Assembly (NCBI GenBank): GCA_025963425.1
Contig: JAOPUQ010000234.1
Location: forward strand, 1 to 8,582
DNA from: Modestobacter sp.
Lineage (GTDB): Bacteria; Actinomycetota; Actinomycetes; Mycobacteriales; Geodermatophilaceae
DNA length: 8,582 nucleotides
Direction: 5' to 3'
Shown here: one piece after another, positions 1 to 8,582 of the stretch
How the letters are laid out: the number at the start of each line of letters is the position of its first letter
Position numbering within the stretch: position 1 is the stretch's first letter
The notes under the pieces: generated by a model
Seen by the model: the letters and a program-made list of their open reading frames with translations, nothing else
Database searches by the model: none
Told to the model about the DNA's origin: nothing
Translations under genes and position numbers: made by a program

Positions 1-1505
<1,505 letters not shown>

Positions 1506-1582
1506 CCGTCGTCCTCCGTCGGTGCAGCAGTGCTCGAGCGCATCGTGGCGCACGTCACTGTCCGGGTCCACACCGGCCCCGT

Positions 1583-1597
1583 GGGTCAGGATGACCC
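1583..1597 (+). promoter_or_regulatory. Perfect inverted repeat GGGTCA-GGA-TGACCC over the patatin ribosome binding site
   Basis: Two perfect 6-base arms (1583-1588 and 1592-1597) flank a 3-base centre, GGA. The probable Shine-Dalgarno AGGA (1588-1591) of the patatin-like gene lies in the centre and the last base of the left arm, and the ATG follows at 1599. It could be an operator for a dimeric regulator or, in mRNA, a small hairpin presenting or masking the ribosome site. Symmetry and position are seen directly; the role is inferred. No convincing -10/-35 pair could be picked in the 93-nt divergent gap (1506-1598), which must nonetheless carry the start signals for both flanking genes. Confidence 0.35.
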
Positions 1598-1598
1598 G

Positions 1599-2450
1599 AT
1601 GAGCGATCAGCGCACCGCACTGGTGCTGGGTGGCGGCGGCATCACCGGCATCGGCTGGGAGATCGGCCTGGTCGCCGGTCTCGCCGAGGCCGGCGTCGAC
1701 CTGGGCACCGCCGACCTGGTCGTGGGCACGTCGGCGGGATCGGTGGTCGGCTCGCAGCTGACCAGCGGCATCGCCGTCGAGGATCTCTACGCCCGGCAGC
1801 TGGAGCCGCCGACGCAGGAGCGGGTCGCCCGGATGACCCGGGGGGTGCTCGCCCGCTACGGGCTGGCCATGCTGCGTGCCCGCCGGGACGGCGTGGCCTT
1901 CCGGCGCCGGGTCGGCGAGCTCGCCCGGAAGGCCGCCGACGTCGGGCTGACCCCGACCGAGGACGAGCGCCGCGCAGCCATCGCGTCCCGGCTGCCCTCG
2001 ACCGAGTGGCCCGAGCGGCGGTTCGTGGTCACCGCGGTGGACGCCGGGAGCGGGGAGTTCACCACCTTCACCCGCGACTCCGGGGTCGAGCTGCTCGCCG
2101 CGGTCGGTGCCAGCTGCGCCGTCCCGGGGGTGTACCCGCCGGTCACCATCGGCGGCCGGCGCTACATCGACGGCGGCATGCGCTCATCCAGCAACGCCGA
2201 CCTGGCCGACGGCTACGACCGGATCGTGGTGCTGGCCCCCATCCCGCGCGGGATGGGCCCGATGGCCAGCGTCGACGCGCAGGTGACCGGGCTGGTCAGC
2301 CGGGTCGCCGTGGTCTCTCCGGACGAGGCCAGCCGGACGGCGATCGGGAAGAACGTGCTCGACCCGGCGGCGCGGGAGGCCTCGGCGCGGGCCGGGCGGG
2401 CGCAGGCGGCGTCGGTCGCCGCCCGGGTCGCCGACGTCTGGGCCGGCTGA
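1599..2450 (+). CDS. Patatin-like phospholipase / lipid acyl hydrolase
   Basis: A 283-residue protein with the whole patatin signature. The oxyanion-hole loop GGGITG is at 12-17, the nucleophile elbow GTSAG at 43-47 makes Ser45 the likely nucleophile, and the DGG at 191-193 supplies Asp191 of the Ser-Asp dyad. Patatins hydrolyse acyl esters of phospholipids, glycerolipids or thioesters. Length matches the compact, single-domain bacterial class. There is no signal peptide or transmembrane segment, so it probably acts in the cytosol or at the inner membrane face. The ATG at 1599 is chosen because AGGA (1588-1591) lies 7 nt upstream and homology begins within ten residues; an in-frame GTG at 1581 has no ribosome site. 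An open frame continues far upstream but is antisense to the synthetase and spurious. It may release free acids for the adjacent synthetases (inference). Family secure, substrate unknown. Confidence 0.93.
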   Translation: MSDQRTALVLGGGGITGIGWEIGLVAGLAEAGVDLGTADLVVGTSAGSVVGSQLTSGIAVEDLYARQLEPPTQERVARMTRGVLARYGLAMLRARRDGVAFRRRVGELARKAADVGLTPTEDERRAAIASRLPSTEWPERRFVVTAVDAGSGEFTTFTRDSGVELLAAVGASCAVPGVYPPVTIGGRRYIDGGMRSSSNADLADGYDRIVVLAPIPRGMGPMASVDAQVTGLVSRVAVVSPDEASRTAIGKNVLDPAAREASARAGRAQAASVAARVADVWAG

Positions 2451-2463
2451 CCTCCGCGTCGCA

Positions 2464-2543
2464 CCACGTCCCGGCGATCATGGCGCCGGGACCAGCTGGT
2501 CGACCCGGCCGGTGGTCGGGGGGCCATGATCGCGGGGACGTGG
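2464..2543. repeat. Large imperfect palindrome: 21-nt inverted arms (20/21 matches) around a 38-nt centre
   Basis: The left arm (2464-2484) reads CCACGTCCC-G-GCGATCATGGC. The reverse complement of the right arm (2523-2543) reads CCACGTCCC-C-GCGATCATGGC, so there is one mismatch in 21. The 38-nt centre contains a perfect 12-nt palindrome, GACCAGCTGGTC (2490-2501), and CCGGCCGG (2505-2512), and a further arm pairing GACCA (2490-2494) with TGGTC (2513-2517). The element fills most of the gap between the patatin and crotonase genes and ends 21 nt before the crotonase ATG. There is no following T-run, so it is not a standard intrinsic terminator. It resembles a dispersed REP/BIME-like or small non-autonomous palindromic element, or a cruciform-forming regulatory site; copy number cannot be judged from this window. 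No second copy was seen here. Confidence 0.8.
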
Positions 2544-2564
2544 CGGACGAGGAGAGGACGGGCG

Positions 2565-3329
2565 ATGGCGGATCCGGTGCTGGTCGAGGTGTCCGACGGG
2601 GTCGGGGTGCTCACGCTGAACCGGCCGGAGGCGAAGAACGCCGTCGACCTGGCGACGACGCAGGCGCTGGCCGCCGCGGTCGATGACCTGGAGGCCCGCC
2701 CGGACGTCGCCGTCCTGGTGCTGACCGGCGCCGGCGGCACCTTCTGCGCCGGGATGGACCTCAAGGCGTTCTCCCGCGGTGAGCGACCGCGGATCGAGGG
2801 GCGCGGCTTCGCCGGGCTCACCGAGGCACCGCCGGCCAAGCCGCTGATCGCCGCGGTCGAGGGATGGGCGCTGGCCGGTGGCTGCGAGCTGGCGCTCACC
2901 GCGGACCTCATCGTGGCCGCCCGGGACGCCCGGTTCGGCATCCCCGAGGTCAAGCGCGGCCTGTTCGCCGCCGGCGGCGGGGTGCTGCGGCTGCCCAAGG
3001 CGCTGAGCTACCAGCGGGCCATGGAGATGGCGCTGACCGGTGACCCGCTGTCGGCCGAGGAGGCGCACCGCTTCGGCCTGGTCAACGTGCTGACCGAGCC
3101 CGGCGGCGCGCTGGCGGGCGCCCGCGCGCTGGCCGCCCGGATCGCGGCCAACGGCCCCCTCGCCGTGCGGGCGACGAAGAAGCTGATCGCCGGTGCCGTG
3201 GGCTGGACCGACCGGGAGGCGCTGGAGATGCAGCGCGAGCTCGCCGACTCCGTCTTCGCCTCCGCCGACGCCCAGGAGGGCGCCCGCGCCTTCGCCGAGA
3301 AGCGCGCCCCGGTCTGGCGCGGGGAGTGA
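2565..3329 (+). CDS. Enoyl-CoA hydratase/isomerase family protein (crotonase), canonical active site
   Basis: A 254-residue crotonase, the usual length, predicted to hydrate trans-2-enoyl-CoA to 3-hydroxyacyl-CoA in beta-oxidation. CoA-binding and oxyanion-hole elements are at 61-65 (CAGMD) and 105-106 (GG). Glu108 in GGCEL and Glu128 in FGIPEV align with the two catalytic glutamates of rat mitochondrial hydratase (144 and 164), so a hydratase role is well supported. The fold runs from the N-terminal NRPEAKNA (19-26) to the C-terminal helices ending in EKRAPVWRGE. The ATG at 2565 is chosen because GAGG (2554-2557) lies 7 nt upstream and homology starts at once; an in-frame ATG at 2526 lies inside the palindrome arm and would add 13 odd residues. 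It is in the same direction as the patatin gene, 114 nt downstream, and convergent with the next gene. Acyl-chain specificity is not visible. Confidence 0.93.
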   Translation: MADPVLVEVSDGVGVLTLNRPEAKNAVDLATTQALAAAVDDLEARPDVAVLVLTGAGGTFCAGMDLKAFSRGERPRIEGRGFAGLTEAPPAKPLIAAVEGWALAGGCELALTADLIVAARDARFGIPEVKRGLFAAGGGVLRLPKALSYQRAMEMALTGDPLSAEEAHRFGLVNVLTEPGGALAGARALAARIAANGPLAVRATKKLIAGAVGWTDREALEMQRELADSVFASADAQEGARAFAEKRAPVWRGE

Positions 3330-3344
3330 TCGCCGCTCGATGAG

Positions 3345-4982
<1,638 letters not shown>

Positions 4983-5005
4983 AGGAACTCCTCGCAGGCA
5001 CCGGG

Positions 5006-5021
5006 TGTGACCTGCGTCATG
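5006..5021. promoter_or_regulatory. Possible CRP/GlxR-type operator in the divergent gap
   Basis: TGTGA-CCTGCG-TCATG matches 8 of the 10 fixed positions of the CRP-family consensus TGTGA-N6-TCACA and contains the exact inverted repeat TGAC-CTGC-GTCA (5008-5019). It lies in the 94-nt gap between the minus-strand synthetase start (4982) and the plus-strand dehydrogenase start (5077), so one bound regulator could act on both. CRP-like regulators such as GlxR and mycobacterial Crp control carbon and fatty-acid genes in Actinobacteria. No clear -10/-35 hexamers were recognised nearby. A short degenerate match can arise by chance. Confidence 0.3.
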
Positions 5022-5076
5022 CTGTCGGGGACGGCCCGGCCGGTCAACGGGCTCCCCGCCGAGGAGAGGCGCACGC

Positions 5077-6303
5077 ATGGACTTCGACGACACCCCCGCC
5101 GAGGCCGCCTACCGGGCCCGGGTCCGGGGGCTGCTCGAGCAGCACGCCGTCGACCTGGTCCACCTCGATGCCGGGGAGGAGGCCGCCGACGCCGCGCAGC
5201 AGGAGCGCGCGCTGCGGCGCACCCAGCGCGTGCTGGCCGAGGCCGGGCTGGTCGGGGTGAGCTGGGCCCGGGAGCACGGCGGCCGGGCCGGCACGCTGGC
5301 CCAGCAGGCCATCGTCAACCAGGAGCTCGCCCGCGCCCGGGTGCCCACCCTGATCAACCACATCGGCCTGGGCATGTGCGGCCCCACGATCGTCGCCCAC
5401 GGCACCCCCGGCCAGCACGAGAAGTACCTGGCCCGGTTGCTGCGCGCCGACGACGTGTGGTGCCAGCTGTTCAGCGAACCGGCGTCCGGGTCCGACCTCG
5501 CCGCCCTGCGCACCACCGCCGTCCGGGAGGGCGACGAGTGGGTGGTCAACGGCCAGAAGGTCTGGACGACGCTGGCCCACGTCGCCGACTTCGGCATCCT
5601 GCTCACCCGCACCGACCCCGACCGCCCCAAGCACGCCGGGCTGACCATGTTCGTCGTCGATATGCACGCCCCCGGCGTCACCGTGCGGCCGCTGAAGCAG
5701 ATGGGCGGGCAGTCGGACTTCAACGAGGTCTTCTTCGACGACGTGCACATCCCCGACAGCGAGCGCCTCGGGGAGCCCGGCGAGGGCTGGCGGGTCGCGC
5801 TCACCACGCTGCTCAACGAGCGGGTCGCCGTCGGCGGTGGGGGGAACGACCTCGGGCTGTCGGTCGAGTCGCTGGCCGCGCTGGCCGCCGACCGGGTGCC
5901 GCGGCTGCCCGCCGACCGGCAGGTGCTGGCCCGCCAGGCCGTCGGCCGGGCCGCGGTCGCCGCGCTGGCCAACCGCTACACCGGCTACCGCCGGTACACC
6001 GCGATCAGCCGCGGCGGCCTGCCCGGCCCGGAGGCCAGCGCCGGCAAGCTCGCCGGTACCGCCGCGGCCAAGCTGGTCGCCGACGCCGGGGTGCGGCTCC
6101 TCGGCGAGGACGCGGTCTACAGCCGCGGACCGGACGGCGACGACGGCCGCTGGCAGCGCAACCAGGCCTGGCTGCCCGGCATCGCCATCGCCGGCGGCAC
6201 CGACGAGGTGCTGCGCAACATCATCGGCGAGCGGGTGCTGGGCCTGCCGCCAGAACCCCGCGAGGACAAGACCGCCCCCTTCACCATGGGGAGCCGGTCG
6301 TGA
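5077..6303 (+). CDS. Acyl-CoA dehydrogenase, catalytic-type subunit (FadE-like)
   Basis: A 408-residue flavoprotein of the acyl-CoA dehydrogenase family, predicted to introduce a trans double bond at C2-C3 of an acyl-CoA. The helical N-terminal domain spans about 1-125. The beta domain has the FAD signature CQLFSEPASGSD (129-140) and KVWTT (161-165). The C-terminal domain ends with GGTDEVLRNIIGERVLG (373-389). Glu248 in NERVAVG aligns with the catalytic glutamate of isovaleryl-CoA dehydrogenase (ERLVLAGG); the medium-chain-type position before GT is Gly373. The C-terminal domain lacks the usual RxxFG FAD-contact motif, which the next gene carries, suggesting a heteromeric enzyme. ATG at 5077 has GAGGAGAGG (5061-5069) 7 nt upstream. 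It is the first gene of a three-gene operon, and its stop overlaps the next start by 4 nt (GTGA, 6300-6303). Family sure, substrate unknown. Confidence 0.94.
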   Translation: MDFDDTPAEAAYRARVRGLLEQHAVDLVHLDAGEEAADAAQQERALRRTQRVLAEAGLVGVSWAREHGGRAGTLAQQAIVNQELARARVPTLINHIGLGMCGPTIVAHGTPGQHEKYLARLLRADDVWCQLFSEPASGSDLAALRTTAVREGDEWVVNGQKVWTTLAHVADFGILLTRTDPDRPKHAGLTMFVVDMHAPGVTVRPLKQMGGQSDFNEVFFDDVHIPDSERLGEPGEGWRVALTTLLNERVAVGGGGNDLGLSVESLAALAADRVPRLPADRQVLARQAVGRAAVAALANRYTGYRRYTAISRGGLPGPEASAGKLAGTAAAKLVADAGVRLLGEDAVYSRGPDGDDGRWQRNQAWLPGIAIAGGTDEVLRNIIGERVLGLPPEPREDKTAPFTMGSRS

Positions 6304-7292
6304 ACTTCGAACTGGACGACGACCAGCACGCCGCGGCCGCCGGTGCCCGCGCGTTCTTCACCGGCTCCGCGTCGGCGGCCGACGCCCGGCGGGCGCTGGA
6401 CGGCGGGGCCGTCGCCCCTGGCCGCAAGGCGCTGGCCGACGTCGGCTTCCTCGGCATCACCATCGCCGAGCCGGCCGGCGGGGCCGGGGGCAGGGTGCTG
6501 GACCTCGCCGTCGTCGCCGAGCAGGGCGGCACCGTGCTGGCCGGGCCGTCGCTGGTCACGGCGGGGCGGGCGGCCGTCCTGCTGGCCGACCAGCCCGAGC
6601 TGCTCGCCGCGCTCGCCGACGGGTCCACCGCCTTCGCGGTGCTGGACGGCCCGGCCGACGGGTCCGCCCCGTCGATGGACGCCGCCGGCGCCGACACCTT
6701 CCTGGCCCTGGACGGCGGCGCCCTGGTCGTCGGGTCCGGGGAGGTCACCGCCGGCACTCCGATGGACGCCACCCGCGGCCTGGCCTCGGTCCGGCTCACC
6801 TCGCGCCGGGTCCTGCTCGAGGACGCCGGTGCCCGCTGGGTGACCGCCCGGCAGGTGGCGATGGTGGTGCTGGCCGCCGAGGACCTCGGGGCGGCCGGCC
6901 GGGCGGTGCAGCTGGGCATCGACTACGCGAAGGTCCGCACCGCGTTCGGCCGGCAGATCGGCTCCTACCAGGCGGTGAAGCACGCTCTGGTCGACGCCTG
7001 GGTGGGGGTGGAACAGCTGCGCTCGCTGGTCTGGTGGGCCGCCTGGGCTGCCGACTCGGCCCCCGCGGAGCTGCCGTTGGCCGCCGCGGCCGCGAAGGCC
7101 TTCGCCGCCCGGACGCTGGAGCGGGCCGCCGAGACCTGCGTGCAGGTGCACGGCGGCATCGGCTTCACCTGGGAGCACGACGCGCACCTGTACTGGCGCC
7201 GGGCCAAGGTCGACCGGCTGCTGCTGGGCGACGAGGCCGAGCACCTCGACGCCGTCGCGGAGCTGGTGCTGGCCGGGGCCCTCCAGCGGTGA
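6300..7292 (+). CDS. Short acyl-CoA dehydrogenase partner subunit (FadE27/FadE29-like)
   Basis: A 330-residue acyl-CoA dehydrogenase homologue, shorter than the usual 380-400. The middle beta domain is reduced and has no TEPxxGSD FAD signature. The C-terminal domain is well kept: RTAFGRQIGSYQ (213-224) holds the arginine that contacts FAD in homologous enzymes, followed by CVQVHGGIGFTWEHD (280-294). Counting back from Arg213 by the spacing found in isovaleryl-CoA dehydrogenase puts Ala187 where the catalytic Glu should be, so this chain is probably not active alone. That matches actinobacterial alpha2beta2 dehydrogenases, in which a catalytic and a non-catalytic chain are encoded side by side. 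GTG at 6300 overlaps the previous stop by 4 nt, with GGGGAG (6288-6293) 6 nt upstream. Its own stop overlaps the next GTG by 4 nt. Family secure; partner role inferred. Confidence 0.9.
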   Translation: MNFELDDDQHAAAAGARAFFTGSASAADARRALDGGAVAPGRKALADVGFLGITIAEPAGGAGGRVLDLAVVAEQGGTVLAGPSLVTAGRAAVLLADQPELLAALADGSTAFAVLDGPADGSAPSMDAAGADTFLALDGGALVVGSGEVTAGTPMDATRGLASVRLTSRRVLLEDAGARWVTARQVAMVVLAAEDLGAAGRAVQLGIDYAKVRTAFGRQIGSYQAVKHALVDAWVGVEQLRSLVWWAAWAADSAPAELPLAAAAAKAFAARTLERAAETCVQVHGGIGFTWEHDAHLYWRRAKVDRLLLGDEAEHLDAVAELVLAGALQR

Positions 7293-8161
7293 GCGACCGG
7301 GCGCAGGTCCGCTACGACGTCGCCGACGGCGTCGCGACGCTGACCCTGCACCGCCCCGAGCGGCTCAACGCCTTCACCGCCGACATGGCCCGGGAGCTGG
7401 GCGGGGCGTGCGCGGCCGCCGACGCCGACGACGCCGTCCGGGTGCTGGTGGTGACCGGCGCGGGGGCGGCCTTCTGCGCCGGCGCCGACCTCTCCGGTGG
7501 CTCGACGTTCGACCCGGAGCGGCCGGGCCGGGAGGTGGCCGGCGAGACCATCGGCGGCGTCCCGCGGGACTGGGGCGGGGTGGCGGCGCTGCCGTTCGCG
7601 GCGCTGCGGAAGCCGGTGATCGCCGCGGTCAACGGCCCGGCCGTGGGGATCGGCGCGACCATGACGCTGCCGATGGACGTGCGGATCGCCGCGGAGTCGG
7701 CCCGCTTCGGCTTCGTGTTCACCCGGCGCGGGATCGTCCAGGAGGCCGCCTCCAGCTGGTTCCTGCCCCGGATCGTCGGGATCAGCCAGGCGATGGAGTG
7801 GGTGGCCACCGGCCGGGTGTTCGACGCCGCCGAGGCGCTGCGCGGGCGGCTGGTCTCCCGGGTCGTGCCCGACGACGAGCTGCTGCCCACGGCGTACGCG
7901 CTGGCCCGGGAGATCGCCGACAACACCTCCGCGGTCGCGGTCGCGGCCGCCCGGCAGCTGCTGTGGTCGATGCTCGGGGCGGCCTCGCCGTGGGACGCGC
8001 ACCGGGCCGAGTCCGCGGCGCTGCGGGAACTCGGTGCGGGGGAGGACGCCGCCGAGGGCGTGCGGTCGTTCCTGGAGAAGCGGCCACCGGAGTTCGGCGC
8101 GCCGGTGGGCGGGGTGGCCGGCGTCCCGCGCTGGCCGGCGCCACCGGACGACCTCCGCTGA
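7289..8161 (+). CDS. Enoyl-CoA hydratase/isomerase family protein with non-hydratase active site
   Basis: A 290-residue crotonase, third gene of the dehydrogenase operon. The oxyanion-hole element CAGADL (63-68) and the core GPAVGIGATM (116-125) are clear, but Thr124 and Phe144 occupy the positions of the two hydratase glutamates (Glu108 and Glu128 in the crotonase at 2565-3329). Glu152, in GIVQEAASSWFLP (148-160), aligns with the catalytic glutamate of delta3,delta2-enoyl-CoA isomerases (SPEGCSS motif). An isomerase or another crotonase reaction is therefore likelier than simple hydration. It has a longer C-terminus than the first crotonase, ending in a Pro- and Gly-rich tail from about 266. 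GTG at 7289 overlaps the previous stop (GTGA, 7289-7292), and no good Shine-Dalgarno stands alone (GGGG at about 7274-7277 is far), so translation is probably coupled. Family sure, reaction inferred. Confidence 0.91.
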   Translation: MSDRAQVRYDVADGVATLTLHRPERLNAFTADMARELGGACAAADADDAVRVLVVTGAGAAFCAGADLSGGSTFDPERPGREVAGETIGGVPRDWGGVAALPFAALRKPVIAAVNGPAVGIGATMTLPMDVRIAAESARFGFVFTRRGIVQEAASSWFLPRIVGISQAMEWVATGRVFDAAEALRGRLVSRVVPDDELLPTAYALAREIADNTSAVAVAAARQLLWSMLGAASPWDAHRAESAALRELGAGEDAAEGVRSFLEKRPPEFGAPVGGVAGVPRWPAPPDDLR

Positions 8162-8206
8162 CCGGCCCCGGTTTGTCCCCAGCCCCGTTGGGGGCAGGAG
8201 TCGGTC

Positions 8207-8582
8207 GTGGACACCGAGATCACCCTGCGGGTCGACGGCGCGCAGGCGCCGCTGACCGTCGACACCCGCACGACGCTGCTGGATGCGCTGCGCGACCGGC
8301 TCCGCAACACCAGCCCGAAGAAGGGCTGTGACCACGGCCAGTGCGGCGCCTGCACGGTGCTGCTGGACGGCCGGCGGGTGAACAGCTGCCTGGTGCTGGC
8401 CGTCACCGCCGACGGCGCGGAGGTCACGACGTCGGACGGGCTGGCCGCCGACGGGCAGCCGCACCCGCTGCACCGCTCCTTCGTCGAGTACGACGCCTTC
8501 CAGTGCGGCTACTGCACGCCGGGTCAGATCTGCTCGGCCGCCGGGATGCTCTCCGAGGCGGCGCAGGGGTGGCCGAGCAACG
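8207..8582 (+). CDS. [2Fe-2S] small subunit of a molybdenum hydroxylase (xanthine/CO dehydrogenase family), 3' end outside the window
   Basis: 125 codons are visible and the rest lies beyond the window. The N-terminal plant-type ferredoxin domain has Cys41, Cys46 and Cys49 in KGCDHGQCGACTV plus Cys61 in NSCLVL, ligating one [2Fe-2S] cluster. The helical second domain begins with CGYCTPGQ (Cys100, Cys103), half of the second cluster's ligands; the other pair should follow. Such subunits pass electrons from a molybdopterin subunit to a FAD subunit in CO, xanthine, aldehyde, nicotine or 4-hydroxybenzoyl-CoA enzymes, and the substrate cannot be told from this subunit. The GTG at 8207 has AGGAG (8196-8200) 6 nt upstream. 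The 45-nt gap after the crotonase has no convincing terminator, so read-through from the operon is possible. The visible length and cysteine spacing are normal for the family. Confidence 0.93.
   Translation, partial: MDTEITLRVDGAQAPLTVDTRTTLLDALRDRLRNTSPKKGCDHGQCGACTVLLDGRRVNSCLVLAVTADGAEVTTSDGLAADGQPHPLHRSFVEYDAFQCGYCTPGQICSAAGMLSEAAQGWPSN

Noticed and set aside
1543..1553. CGTG-GCG-CACG inverted repeat in the divergent gap, as an operator
   Set aside because: Arms of 4 nt in G/C-rich DNA are expected by chance, and nothing ties it to a known regulator.
3330..3344. Shared bidirectional terminator between the convergent crotonase and synthetase
   Set aside because: Only 15 nt separate the stops and no stem-loop can be seen there.
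8182..8195. Hairpin GCCCC-GTTG-GGGGC after the second crotonase, as a terminator
   Set aside because: The stem is only 5 bp, there is no T-run, and it abuts the Shine-Dalgarno of the next gene. This is easily chance in a G/C-rich gap.
6965..8473. 502-codon minus-strand open frame across the second crotonase and the iron-sulfur gene
   Set aside because: It spans several genes with convincing plus-strand motifs and its own translation shows no domain, so it is a GC-driven artefact.

Overview
The window is very G+C-rich DNA (well above 70% by eye, with almost every third codon position G or C). Spacing is tight, starts are often GTG, and the genes are FadD-, FadE- and EchA-type families. This suggests a high-GC actinobacterium. 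The composition and the large palindrome at 2464-2543 would fit a Geodermatophilaceae-like genome, but the genus is a guess.

Layout. (1) <1-1505, minus strand: the first 501 residues of an acyl-CoA synthetase (AMP-forming), cut by the window start. (2) 1599-2450, plus: a patatin-like lipid acyl hydrolase, divergent from gene 1 across a 93-nt gap. (3) 2451-2564: a non-coding gap holding a large, nearly perfect inverted repeat. (4) 2565-3329, plus: a crotonase with both hydratase glutamates. (5) 3345-4982, minus: a complete second acyl-CoA synthetase, convergent with gene 4 (15 nt between stops). (6) 5077-8161, plus: a coupled three-gene operon, divergent from gene 5 across a 94-nt gap. It encodes a full-length acyl-CoA dehydrogenase, a short partner acyl-CoA dehydrogenase and a second, atypical crotonase, joined by two 4-nt GTGA overlaps. 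(7) 8207->8582, plus: the start of a two-cluster [2Fe-2S] small subunit of a molybdenum hydroxylase (xanthine/CO dehydrogenase family), cut by the window end.

Together the genes describe acyl-chain catabolism: ester hydrolysis (patatin), CoA activation (two synthetases), alpha,beta-desaturation (the dehydrogenase pair) and double-bond hydration or isomerisation (two crotonases). No 3-hydroxyacyl-CoA dehydrogenase or thiolase lies inside the window, so the cycle is incomplete here. The dehydrogenase pair looks like the heteromeric type known from actinobacterial steroid side-chain degradation: the first subunit carries the apparent catalytic Glu and the FAD beta-domain signature, the second the arginine motif of the C-terminal FAD site. 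The substrate cannot be read from the sequence.

No RNA genes, CRISPR arrays, transposases or phage genes were seen. I found no wholly new system. The points most worth a second look are the 80-nt palindromic element, the split dehydrogenase active site, the crotonase lacking both hydratase glutamates, and the repeat-rich 5' leader of the second synthetase.
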